This document shows positions 1-7,517 of a stretch of 53,312 nucleotides of DNA, one piece after another (position 1 is the first letter of the stretch; each line of letters begins with the position of its first letter). The stretch comes from CAZHRC01 sp964533865 (GTDB taxonomy: Bacteria > Bacillota > Clostridia > Tissierellales > Peptoniphilaceae): assembly GCA_964533865.1 (NCBI GenBank), contig CAZHRC010000016.1, positions 1 to 53,312 of the forward strand. The letters are read 5' to 3'. A model generated the notes under the pieces. The model was not told where the DNA came from. It ran no database searches and saw only the letters and a list, made by a program, of their open reading frames with translations. Made by a program: the position numbers and the translations under genes.

Positions 1-859
1 ATGGAGTAGATTATCCTTTGGCCATTGGGGTGAAACTTGGGCAAATTAGCAAAAGTGACTTCATTTGTCTCAGGCGAGATCACCAGCTCTCTTCTCACCC
101 CATCGTCGCTGTGTAATATCACCTTCTGCTCAATGGGATCATTCTGATTTGTGCTAAACCATTCGTTTGTCACCACAATATCGGTGATCGACCCTTCCAG
201 TGTGGCTTTGCGGTTCCGATCTCTACCATAAGTGTTCCAATCTTGCATTTGGGCAACCGAACTGTCCACAGAAATACTCAAAGTCTCGAGTGCGGGATTG
301 GTCACTGGAGTGGTAAAAGTATAGGTGATTGTTGCACCATACTCGATAGGTCCGCTAACCGTAGGCACTGAATAGTTATAATACTCCATCTCATAGCGTC
401 CATTGCCCGTTGTTATTCTTTGATAAGCACGAGGGGGATTGACTTCATAGACAGGATTTTCCCCAACCACTGTGGGTAGAGCTACCCCTTCTCCCATGCG
501 AAATTCCATGAGCAGATCCCACCAGAGAAGAGGACGCATATTCTTAAAGACCACCGTCCACACAATGTTGTTATAGTCGTAAACACCGTCGACCTTAGCA
601 TATTCCCCTTCTATCGATCGAATCAAGTGGAGCCTGTCGGTTTAGGATCCTGTTGCGCGCTTTCTGTATCCGTCTCAACGACGATTTGCTCAACAGGGCT
701 TTCCTCAGATACGGTTTCCTCCTGTGTTAGCGACTCCAAAACATCATTGTGCGTCGAGCCACTGTCCTCCTCAGCTAGAGCGATACCACTGAAAAAAGCC
801 GCCAAGAGGATTACCACAAGAAAAATTGATTTCCGTACGATTCTATTGTTCCCAATCAC
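1..859 (-). pseudogene. Cna-B type cell-surface protein, N-terminal part, broken by a frameshift and cut by the window edge
   Basis: A GTG start at 859 follows AGGAGGG and opens a 78-residue frame: a basic N-terminus, a hydrophobic signal segment ending ALAEE, then an acidic Glu/Thr/Ser-rich linker. It stops with TGA at 623-625. The next frame (-1) is open from about 640 to base 1 with no stop and reads like a surface protein. Its last part (KVILHSDDG ... FANLPKF) matches the pattern of a Cna protein B-type repeat. That second frame has its own stop about 17 bases before the TGA and no good start of its own, so the two pieces look like one gene with an indel between roughly 623 and 640. There is no homopolymer there, so a sequencing slip is less obvious than usual. 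The Cna-B assignment is by motif only. The C-terminus and any sortase signal lie outside the window. Confidence 0.7.
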
Positions 860-960
860 CGCATCCCTCCTTATCCATTACCTCGTATTACAATTGCACT
901 CCGTATACCCTTGTCTTTTATCTTACCATCTTTTAGAGGGTAAGGGCAAGAGTGTGGCTA

Positions 961-1196
961 TAGTGTGGCGAAGGGCGTGCCACGTGAAGAGTGCCTTCGG
1001 CACGTGAAGTATGCCCTTCGGACATGTGAAGAGTGCTTCGCACGTGAAGTGTGCCTGCTGCACGTGAAAGTCAAAGGATTAGGTCAAGGTCAAAAGACAA
1101 GGTCAAGACCCTCCCTCAGTCTGCTGCGCAGACAGCTCCCTCGGAGATGGAGCCAAGGCCAAGGGCAAGGTCAAGAGCGTGAAAATCAAGGTCTTC
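961..1196 (+). repeat. Repeat cluster R1 (D hairpins then one A unit)
   Basis: The gap between the surface pseudogene and the ABC operon holds no credible gene. It begins with TAGTGTGGCGAAGG and four short tandem hairpins of the D type (CACGTGAAG separating small GTGCC-TTCG-GGCAC-like stems). Next come AAGGTC/AAGGGC-like hexamers, then an A unit near 1105-1154: CCCTCCCTCAG, a GTCTGC-TGC-GCAGAC hairpin, CTCCCTCGGAGATGGAG. The same modules recur seven more times in the window. Open frames across it have low-complexity Gly-Gln/Lys-Val peptides and no ribosome-binding site. Confidence 0.85.
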
Positions 1197-1251
1197 TCTG
1201 CCACTCAAAGCCGATATTAATCCTCAACCAACACCATTTGACAAATCCACC

Positions 1252-1278
1252 AAAAAAAGAGAGGGCCTCCGCCCTCTC
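1252..1278 (-). terminator. Rho-independent terminator of the cystine-type ABC operon
   Basis: On the minus strand GAGAGGGC and GCCCTCTC pair around a four-base loop and are followed by seven Ts. It lies 15 bases past the substrate-binding protein stop. Confidence 0.9.
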
Positions 1279-1293
1279 CTTCTCGATCATGTG

Positions 1294-2160
1294 CTATTCT
1301 ACTTTTCCACCTTCTACCACCAAAGCCTCTGGATCGGCGGCATCGCCGTAGACTGGTGCTAGGGTTTCTTCGTAGGCTTTGTGGAAGAATTTTTCTTCCC
1401 CAAGTTTTTCGATTTCTTCATTGATCCAATTGAGCAATGTGGTGTTGCCTTTTTGGACCGCTGGCGCGATAGTGTCTACTTCGCCTAGAGAGTCGACGCC
1501 GACGGTGAATCCTGGGTTGGATAGAGCCCATGCTAGCACCTCGGTGTTGTCGGTGGAGAATGCGTCTCCTCTACCGTCGAGCAATGCACCATACGCATCG
1601 GTGTATTGGTCGTATTTTTGCAGTTTCACTTCGGGATGGTTCTTTTCAAAGTAGGCATCCGCTGTGGTGCCTTTGATGACGATAAGAGTTTTGCCGCTGA
1701 GCTCCTCAACGCTTTTAATCACTGCGCCGTCTGGGGAGACGATGCCCAGTGAAACTTTCATGTAGGGCAGTGCAAAATCCACTTGTTCTTGGCGCTCTTT
1801 GGTAACGGTGAAATTAGCCAGGATAATGTCAGCCTTTCCCGTCTGTGCGTATTCCACTCGACTGGCGGGGTCTAAGGGAATGTAATTGATTTTTACACCC
1901 ATGTCTTCACCGATTCGATTTCCGAAGTAAATGTCGTAGCCTTTGTATTCGCCATTTTCATCGATGTAACCAAAGGGCGCTTTATCGCTGAATACACCAA
2001 TGTTTACCGTTCCGCTTTTGATGATTTCGTCAAGTGTTCGAGCGGTGGTATTGGAGGTGGCGGCGGGAGTCTTTTCCGCAGTTTCCGCCGGTTTTTCAGA
2101 AGATCCGCAACCGACTAACAGGATGGCCAGTGTGGTCAACAGGAGGACGATTTTTTTCAT
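1294..2160 (-). CDS. ABC transporter substrate-binding lipoprotein, probably cystine/cysteine
   Basis: The product has 288 residues with a lipoprotein signal (LLVGC, Cys18) and then a family-3 periplasmic-type binding protein fold: GTVNIGVFSDKAPFGYIDENGEYKGYDIYFGN is split over the first lobe, and the later SGKTLIVIKGTTADAYF and FSTDNTEVLAWAL segments are typical of amino-acid binders. It would capture the substrate outside the membrane and hand it to the two permeases encoded upstream. It is the last gene of the operon, 24 bases after the ATPase, and is followed by a strong terminator. The binding residues do not let me name the ligand with certainty. The cystine call comes from the Cys-codon leader peptide at the head of the operon. 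Glutamate/aspartate-type binding is the main alternative. Confidence 0.85.
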   Translation of the reverse strand: MKKIVLLLTTLAILLVGCGSSEKPAETAEKTPAATSNTTARTLDEIIKSGTVNIGVFSDKAPFGYIDENGEYKGYDIYFGNRIGEDMGVKINYIPLDPASRVEYAQTGKADIILANFTVTKERQEQVDFALPYMKVSLGIVSPDGAVIKSVEELSGKTLIVIKGTTADAYFEKNHPEVKLQKYDQYTDAYGALLDGRGDAFSTDNTEVLAWALSNPGFTVGVDSLGEVDTIAPAVQKGNTTLLNWINEEIEKLGEEKFFHKAYEETLAPVYGDAADPEALVVEGGKVE

Positions 2161-2184
2161 GTGATACCTTCTTTCTTTGTAGTG

Positions 2185-2955
2185 TTATGCTTTCGATTCA
2201 TGGGCTTTTGCCGAATCGAATGTAAATGTATTTAAAAACTCTTGAGCACGTCGCGTTTTTGGCGCGGTGAAAAACGCCTCAGGCGGTGCTTCTTCGACGA
2301 TTTCTCCCCGATCCATAAACAACACTCGATCGGCGATGGCTCTTGCAAACTGCATTTCATGGGTAACGATGATCATGGTCAACCCTTGGGCGGCGAGTTC
2401 CAACATGACGTCGAGGACTTCGCGGACCATCTCTGGATCTAGCGCTGCGGTGACTTCATCAAAAAGCATGATCTCTGGGTGCATACTCAGCGCCCGGACG
2501 ATGGCGACCCGCTGTTTTTGTCCGCCGGAGAGTTGTCTGGGAAAGGCAGTTTCCTTTTCTGACAAGTTAACTCGCTTCAATAACTCCCGAGCTTCGGTTT
2601 CCGCTTCCGCCTTTGGTCGTTTCTGAACGATGACAGGCGCCAATGTGATGTTGTCGAGGATGGTCTTATGGGGAAACAGATCGTAGCTTTGAAAAACCAT
2701 TCCTATTTTTTGGCGCAGGTCGGTCATGTCTTTTCCCGTAGCTTCGATCTCTTTGCCGTCTAAGCGTATTTCGCCTGCGTCGATCGGTTCAAGGCCATTG
2801 ATACACCTCAACAAGGTGCTCTTTCCACAGCCTGAAGGTCCAAGAACGACGACAATTTCCCCTTTTGCAACGGAAAAGTTGATATCAGTCAGCACTTGGT
2901 GATCGCCAAAGCGTTTAGTGAGGTTTGAAATCGTCAGTTGGGTCTGGTTTTCCAT
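2185..2955 (-). CDS. Polar amino-acid ABC transporter ATP-binding protein
   Basis: This is the 256-residue nucleotide-binding subunit that drives uptake. The full set of motifs is present: Walker A GPSGCGKST at 39-47, Q-loop Gln89, signature LSGGQKQR at 142-149, Walker B IMLFDE at 162-167 and a switch His in VTHEM. The length and sequence fit the GlnQ/HisP/TcyC-like group, which serves amino-acid importers. In this copy the residue after the Walker B Glu is Val rather than the usual Pro (DEVTAALDP), a mild variant. Its start codon overlaps the stop of the upstream permease by a single base, so the two are translationally coupled. Confidence 0.92.
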   Translation of the reverse strand: MENQTQLTISNLTKRFGDHQVLTDINFSVAKGEIVVVLGPSGCGKSTLLRCINGLEPIDAGEIRLDGKEIEATGKDMTDLRQKIGMVFQSYDLFPHKTILDNITLAPVIVQKRPKAEAETEARELLKRVNLSEKETAFPRQLSGGQKQRVAIVRALSMHPEIMLFDEVTAALDPEMVREVLDVMLELAAQGLTMIIVTHEMQFARAIADRVLFMDRGEIVEEAPPEAFFTAPKTRRAQEFLNTFTFDSAKAHESKA

Positions 2956-3635
2956 TAGGCATCACTCCATTTCTTTTCCAGGTGTTTTGCAAGTAGAGAT
3001 ATGGGCCAGCAGGTGAAAAAATACAGCGCAAAAATGACCCCATATATCCATATGGCTCCTGTGGGAAACTCAAATCGGTTGGCATCGATGATTTGTTGCC
3101 CCACTTTTAACACTTCGACCACGCCGATGAGCACCACGAGACTTGTGGTTTTGACCATTCGAGTGATCAAGTTAATCGCCAGAGGTATCAACCTACGCAA
3201 GGTCTGAGGCAAGATGATATAGAAAAAAGTCTGTGCCTGCGACATCCCAAGGGCGGTAGCGCTATCGTACTGGTGGCGTGGAATACTCACAAGGGCGCCG
3301 CGGACCAAATCGCCCATCTCCGCCGTTCCCCAGATGACAAAGGCGATCACCGCACTCAACTCTCCTGATAGGTTCCAACCAAAAGCGCGTGTTGCACCAA
3401 AGAAGATAATGAAGAGCAGTACCAATTGAGGCATGATCCGTACGAAATCCAAGTAAACTCTGCCGAGGAATTTGATGAGAGGGTGTTTTCGCGTCAACAA
3501 TAGCCCAAAGAGGATGCCCAAAGGGATGGAGATCACCGCCGCAATCATGCTGATACGTATGGTCACCCATAAGCCGAGTAATAAACGCTCCCAGTTGGAT
3601 CCTCGAAACAACAAACTAATCGCCAAATCCTGCAT
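2955..3635 (-). CDS. Polar amino-acid ABC transporter permease (second)
   Basis: The product is a 226-residue inner-membrane permease of the His/Glu/Gln/Arg/opine family with about five hydrophobic segments. The cytoplasmic coupling loop is recognisable: SIPRHQYDSATALGMSQAQTFFYIILPQ (split over residues about 115-145), which contains the EAA-like motif contacting the ATPase. It overlaps the preceding permease gene by 20 bases and the following ATPase by one. With the neighbouring permease it would form a heterodimeric channel. Substrate specificity is not visible in the sequence itself. Confidence 0.9.
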   Translation of the reverse strand: MQDLAISLLFRGSNWERLLLGLWVTIRISMIAAVISIPLGILFGLLLTRKHPLIKFLGRVYLDFVRIMPQLVLLFIIFFGATRAFGWNLSGELSAVIAFVIWGTAEMGDLVRGALVSIPRHQYDSATALGMSQAQTFFYIILPQTLRRLIPLAINLITRMVKTTSLVVLIGVVEVLKVGQQIIDANRFEFPTGAIWIYGVIFALYFFTCWPISLLAKHLEKKWSDA

Positions 3636-4275
3636 AGCGCAACCTCCTCTCCAACCAAGTGGCCAATAGGGATATGGGCAGTAGGATAATCAAATAGAAA
3701 CAGACCAACATGAAAAGTGCCTCTCCTGTTTTGTAATACAATCCAATGAGGTCTTTTGCCACGTACATGAGATCCGCCAAAGCAATCGCGCTAAACACGG
3801 AGGTTTCTTTGATCATGAAGATGACATTGGCGACTAGGGATGGCACCGATACCGCCAAGGCTTGTGGAACGATGATATGGACCATGATTTGCAATGGACT
3901 TAAACCAAGACTCATCGCTGATTCCCTTTGAATCTTCTCGACGGATTCTAAACCACTTCGGAAAGACTCCGCCATGTAACTGCCCCCTAAAAAAGTAAGA
4001 CCTAAAATCGCACAACCCTCTGCGCTTATACGCACCCCGAGTTTTGGTAACCCATAGTACAAGAAAAACAACTGGACGAGCAAAGGCGTGTTGCGACTGA
4101 GCTCGATGTAGACGGCCACCACTCGCTTAGCGATGGGCACCTGGTAATAAGTGACGATGCTACAGATCAACCCCACCGCTAGGGCTAGGAGTATCCCCAC
4201 CATCCCTATGCGAAGGGTGAGACCTGCGGCTTCCACGTAAAGTGGGATATTGCGTTGCATAAAGGTCCAATCCAC
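3616..4275 (-). CDS. Polar amino-acid ABC transporter permease (first gene of the operon)
   Basis: I chose the GTG at 4273-4275 (VDWTFMQRN) because GGAGGGG sits five bases before it. The open frame continues 60 bases further upstream, but into the terminator arm of the attenuator. The 219-residue product is a sister of the next permease: about five membrane segments, and a coupling loop with ESFRSGLESVEKIQRESAMSLG split around residues 95-120. It is the first structural gene downstream of the Cys-codon leader, so its transcription would depend on read-through of the terminator at 4317-4343. Confidence 0.9.
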   Translation of the reverse strand: MDWTFMQRNIPLYVEAAGLTLRIGMVGILLALAVGLICSIVTYYQVPIAKRVVAVYIELSRNTPLLVQLFFLYYGLPKLGVRISAEGCAILGLTFLGGSYMAESFRSGLESVEKIQRESAMSLGLSPLQIMVHIIVPQALAVSVPSLVANVIFMIKETSVFSAIALADLMYVAKDLIGLYYKTGEALFMLVCFYLIILLPISLLATWLERRLRYAGFGD

Positions 4276-4310
4276 TGAATCCCCTCCATTGTGTCTTATT
4301 TCTTTGCATT

Positions 4311-4343
4311 TAAAAAGAGGGCAAGTGCAATGCACTCGCCCTC
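4311..4343 (-). terminator. Attenuator terminator upstream of the cystine-type ABC operon
   Basis: On the minus strand GAGGGCGAGTGCA pairs with TGCACTTGCCCTC almost at once (13-base arms, one G-T pair) and is followed by TTTTT. It lies between the leader peptide stop (4384) and the first permease start (4275), so it can only act as a regulated terminator of this operon. Confidence 0.88.
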
Positions 4344-4362
4344 TACGATCTGATTTGCGGAG

Positions 4363-4435
4363 GAGAAAAAACGCATTGCAAAGTTAAGCTATAACTTGAT
4401 TGCTACAGCAACAGCATACGCTATGGTTTTTTCTC
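4363..4435 (-). promoter_or_regulatory. Attenuator pairing regions of the Cys leader
   Basis: Two perfect long-range pairings are visible. GAGAAAAAAC (4426-4435), inside the leader ORF just before the Cys codons, is complementary to GTTTTTTCTC (4363-4372). TGCAATGC (4373-4380), just after the leader stop, is complementary over eight bases to GCATTGCA in the 5' arm of the terminator (4326-4333). A ribosome stalled on the Cys codons would cover the first element and leave the second free to break the terminator. A ribosome that reaches the stop codon would cover the second and let the terminator form. The pairings are read directly; the mechanism is inferred from classical amino-acid attenuators. 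Confidence 0.8.
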
Positions 4436-4452
4436 ACCGTTTTCCTTTTCAT
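4384..4452 (-). CDS. Cysteine-codon leader peptide of the ABC operon
   Basis: The ATG at 4452 has AGGAGA five bases before it. The ORF is 22 codons plus TAA and starts MKRKTVRKN. Codons 13-16 are TGC TGT TGC TGT, i.e. Cys-Cys-Cys-Cys, followed by Ser-Asn-Gln. Four successive Cys codons in so short an ORF, ahead of a terminator and an amino-acid importer, are what a leader peptide sensing charged tRNA-Cys should look like. The peptide itself probably has no other function. It is too short to be found by ordinary gene callers. Confidence 0.85.
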   Translation of the reverse strand: MKRKTVRKNHSVCCCCSNQVIA

Positions 4453-4509
4453 GGATTTCTCCTATCGATCCCGACTGTTTCAGTCGGTTTATTTCATTAA
4501 CTTTCTAAT

Positions 4510-4539
4510 AGGATAGCACGGACCTGCCGCTCTTGTCAA
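4510..4539 (-). promoter_or_regulatory. Promoter of the Cys leader and ABC operon
   Basis: TTGACA (4534-4539) and TATCCT (4510-4515) on the minus strand are 18 bases apart, about 55 bases before the leader ATG. The -35 begins just past the stop of the DUF3160 gene, so the importer is expressed independently of it. Confidence 0.78.
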
Positions 4540-4559
4540 ATGATTGTGCCATTTCACCA

Positions 4560-6797
4560 TTAATAGGGCCAATTTTGTCCTGTGACGTCACCCTTGCCCT
4601 CGGTGACCAAATCTTTTTCCCAATCGGGCATCGCTCTAGGATTTTCCATGAGTTCTTCTTGCCACTTCTCATCGGTATAGCGCTCTGGTGCAACGAATTC
4701 GTAATAACTAAAGACACCACCCCTGCCCATGTAGAGCTTCCCTTGGTGAGGATAGATGACAAAGATTTCATTCGGCGCGCCGGATGCTGTATGAAGGAAC
4801 TGATTTTCTGGGATATTGCAGTTGTTTTTCACCGTTTGCATCAAATCCGCGACGATGGGCATTCTTTGATCTGTTAAATTCTCGATTTCATACCAATAAT
4901 AAATGTTATCTTTGGATTCGACAAAATTGATGCAGATCCGCTCCATTTCACCGCCTATCCTTCTCAAAAACACCTTGTCTTCCGCGGTAAAAGCCTCATT
5001 TGTCAGCTGTTTTTTGATCAAGGCGATACAGCCGTCCACCATGTTTTTAAACTGATCGATCTTTTCCCCATTGTCGCCGAGCATGTCTCGATCAGCCAAA
5101 TTGGCTTTGGTAAATTCTAGTAGCCAGGATAGTTTTTCAAACAACGCTAAATTGGGCTCCACATAGCCATTTCCCGGATCAAAATCCGGTGGCCCACCCA
5201 TTTGGGCGCTGACTTGTTTGCCATAAAGCACCGTATCGTGTTTCAGCTCTGCCCAAGACCCGAGAGCCGAAGCAAGGTCTTTTCGTCGCCAAGCATCGTT
5301 TTGCATGAATTGTGGATAGCCTTCGCCGTAATCTTTCGCGTATTCAGTCAACATCCACAACCACCCGCGATACAAATTCTTTTGCCAATCCTCTTCCCTT
5401 AACGCTTCTACAATCTTCCTGTTCTTTGCCATTTGTGGTTTGTATTCCGACCAGATGCTGTTGTAAGGATCTGCGTTTTGGATCTCCATCGCCGTTTCCG
5501 ACCCAAAACTCGCCATGAGATCGAGTCCAGAGTAAATCGGTCGATCGGATACGGGATTGATGTTATCGACCACTTGTTGCATGAGCATGCTGTCCATCAC
5601 CGCCCGCTGTGGAATAAATCGGAAACTCTTTCCCTTTTCAGGAGCGATAATCGGATCGGGCAACTCGCGAATCATACCGACTGCGGTTTGAAAAGGCGCT
5701 GCTTTCAGCAACTGGTTCATGTCTGGGTTTTCGCCGTAGACCCCGTACAAGATTTTTGCCATTTGCCGTATCGAGATATCCTCAGCGCTTTCCACCATAA
5801 AATCGATGGGATCCACTGCTTGAGACCATGTGGTAAATACCGATTTATCTTTGTACACGTTATAGGTCATAAGAAGCCCCTGTAAAATCGCATCTTCAAT
5901 TGGCAAGCCTTTGTCATCAAAAAAAGAAAAGCCAGCTTGTCCGTAATACATCGTCGCTAAAAAATACGCTCCCAAGGTCTCGTCTCGAGTGTAGTGACCG
6001 CGAACGGTCATTTGAGTAAAATCCACTTCATCATTTGTGATTTTGGAAAGCCCACTTGTTTTCATCTCGATATTCTTAAGTTCTTCTTCGATAAGGGATT
6101 TGGCTCCTTCAGGCACACCAGATATATCCAATCCCAAAAGGCTAGCGCCAACACCAAAAAATGCGGTGTTTTTAAGTTGAAGCCCTTTGATTCTCTCGTC
6201 GGTGAGTGCATTGTAAGTCTCTATCGAGTACTTGAGTAGCTCCTCTGTCATCCCTTTGAGTTTTGGATAGATCTGTTCGCGCTCAGTACTGCGCAACAAA
6301 AAATCGTAAAAAATATGAAACGTGTGGGTCATTGCATCCCCTGTCACGAAACTTGGGATACCGTAGTAGTCGTTTTTATCGTAGATATAAAAAATCTGAT
6401 CGTAGAAAAAGCGACCATATTCCGGTTTTCTTGAGGCGATCACAAAACCATTTTTGGCGAGAAGCGCCTTTTGCTCCGAGGTAAAATCGCCAAAGTAAGC
6501 GAGATTTTCAACGTTGGATAAGTTTTCGTCGACTTTGTACGGTGCGACCTTGGCTTCGGTATTGCTCGGAGCATAGGGTATTTTTATCGATGGCCGTTCA
6601 AATTGTTCGAGAAAATCTGTCGATGTCAGCGGAACCGCCTCGATTGCCGGGGTTTCCACCGCCACCTCTGGGGCGGTTTCTGATGAGGTTTCTCCGATTT
6701 TCCCTTTTCTCTCCACTTCTTTCTCCGTTTTAGGTGAGCAACCAAACATCATCGCACCTACCAGTAAAAATGCCAGTGCCATTCTCAAATTTTTCAT
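4560..6797 (-). CDS. DUF3160 family lipoprotein
   Basis: The product has 745 residues. The N-terminus has a lipoprotein signal (AMMFGC, about Cys20) and a low-complexity Glu/Thr linker, so the protein is anchored outside the membrane. The large body from about residue 90 resembles DUF3160 proteins (LAKNGFVI ... GDAMTHTFHIFYDFLLR ... YFLATMYYGQAGF), whose function is unknown. Aromatic and acidic residues are abundant, but I see no recognisable catalytic motif. It starts four bases after the stop of the upstream lipoprotein gene, whose last codons supply its GGAG, so the two are coupled and probably work together. Confidence 0.8.
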   Translation of the reverse strand: MKNLRMALAFLLVGAMMFGCSPKTEKEVERKGKIGETSSETAPEVAVETPAIEAVPLTSTDFLEQFERPSIKIPYAPSNTEAKVAPYKVDENLSNVENLAYFGDFTSEQKALLAKNGFVIASRKPEYGRFFYDQIFYIYDKNDYYGIPSFVTGDAMTHTFHIFYDFLLRSTEREQIYPKLKGMTEELLKYSIETYNALTDERIKGLQLKNTAFFGVGASLLGLDISGVPEGAKSLIEEELKNIEMKTSGLSKITNDEVDFTQMTVRGHYTRDETLGAYFLATMYYGQAGFSFFDDKGLPIEDAILQGLLMTYNVYKDKSVFTTWSQAVDPIDFMVESAEDISIRQMAKILYGVYGENPDMNQLLKAAPFQTAVGMIRELPDPIIAPEKGKSFRFIPQRAVMDSMLMQQVVDNINPVSDRPIYSGLDLMASFGSETAMEIQNADPYNSIWSEYKPQMAKNRKIVEALREEDWQKNLYRGWLWMLTEYAKDYGEGYPQFMQNDAWRRKDLASALGSWAELKHDTVLYGKQVSAQMGGPPDFDPGNGYVEPNLALFEKLSWLLEFTKANLADRDMLGDNGEKIDQFKNMVDGCIALIKKQLTNEAFTAEDKVFLRRIGGEMERICINFVESKDNIYYWYEIENLTDQRMPIVADLMQTVKNNCNIPENQFLHTASGAPNEIFVIYPHQGKLYMGRGGVFSYYEFVAPERYTDEKWQEELMENPRAMPDWEKDLVTEGKGDVTGQNWPY

Positions 6798-6801
6798 TTT
6801 T

Positions 6802-7407
6802 TCACTCCAATCTCAGCTCGCCCTCGATGAGCACTATGGGGTATATATTTTCACCATCGGCCAAAAACAAGCCCCTCTCGCCATCCAACTCGTATGCCTC
6901 GTCCCACACCTCCCCAGAATACACCCGTTCAAATACAAACCCAAACCATTGATAACCGCCCAGCTGGAACCTTCCGTCTTTAGTCCGCTCTAGAGCGATC
7001 AGCTCGTCGTTTCCGCAACCGTCCACATCCGCCAAGGCAAAATCATCAAAGGGATAGGATAGCCTGCTCATACGGTATTTGGGCACAAGTCTGCCCTCGC
7101 CGATGTTGTAGAAAAATACACGCTTTGCCATAATTTTATGTAGTGGGCTCTCTTTGAAAACCCCTATGGCAAGCTCCTCCTCTCCTCCGTCTAAGTTGCA
7201 AAACTCAACTTTCCAAGGGTTAATCTCAGATAAATCCAACGTAAAAGACTGGTCCTTCCCACTGATTTTAAGGCGCTGTCCGTAATCCCCACCGGTGGAA
7301 AGGATTTCTGCCGTATAATACTTCCCTTCGGAGCGATCGATGACCTTTTCTTGCGATCCACAACCGGCAAGCAGCAGTCCTAAAATCAAAAGGATCCATT
7401 TCTTCAT
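6802..7407 (-). CDS. Small lipoprotein of unknown function, upstream partner of the DUF3160 protein
   Basis: The product has 201 residues and a lipobox LLLAGC (Cys16). The mature part is mostly short beta-like stretches. It includes DVDGCGNDELIAL around residue 130, the kind of Asp/Gly-rich sequence found in FG-GAP/VCBS-like beta-propeller blades that describe "value" repeats. A single partial propeller or beta-sandwich is my best structural guess. GGAG precedes the ATG by eight bases. The gene is transcribed with the DUF3160 gene (four-base gap). I do not recognise the family. Confidence 0.7.
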   Translation of the reverse strand: MKKWILLILGLLLAGCGSQEKVIDRSEGKYYTAEILSTGGDYGQRLKISGKDQSFTLDLSEINPWKVEFCNLDGGEEELAIGVFKESPLHKIMAKRVFFYNIGEGRLVPKYRMSRLSYPFDDFALADVDGCGNDELIALERTKDGRFQLGGYQWFGFVFERVYSGEVWDEAYELDGERGLFLADGENIYPIVLIEGELRLE

Positions 7408-7475
7408 ATTATCATCTCCACAACATCGCAGCAGACTCTTTGCCTATGATCAGTAACACCTTATTGTTTATGATC

Positions 7476-7510
7476 AAAAAAAGGCTGCTCTGGGTCACCC
7501 CTTTGCAGCC
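7476..7510 (-). terminator. Terminator after the M20D pair
   Basis: On the minus strand GGCTGC...GCAGCC encloses an inner GGG/CCC pairing and is followed by seven Ts. It lies just after the stop of the second amidohydrolase. Confidence 0.85.
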
Positions 7511-7517
7511 CTCGAGG

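Noticed and set aside
965..1351. Open frames of 80-150 codons across the repeat clusters, e.g. 965-1351, 16238-16709, 22801-23121, 27623-28314, 34581-34832
   Set aside because: They translate hairpin repeats into low-complexity Gly-Gln/Lys-Val or Arg/Ser-rich peptides, exist on both strands at once, and have no ribosome-binding site.
3616..4335. The longer 239-residue permease frame starting at 4335
   Set aside because: Its first 20 codons lie over the attenuator terminator and have no ribosome-binding site; GGAGGGG and GTG at 4275 give a normal permease N-terminus.
5433..5885. Long frames antisense to the DUF3160 and surface-protein genes (5433-5885, 44429-44791 and similar)
   Set aside because: They are shadows of well-supported genes on the other strand and lack start signals or recognisable domains.
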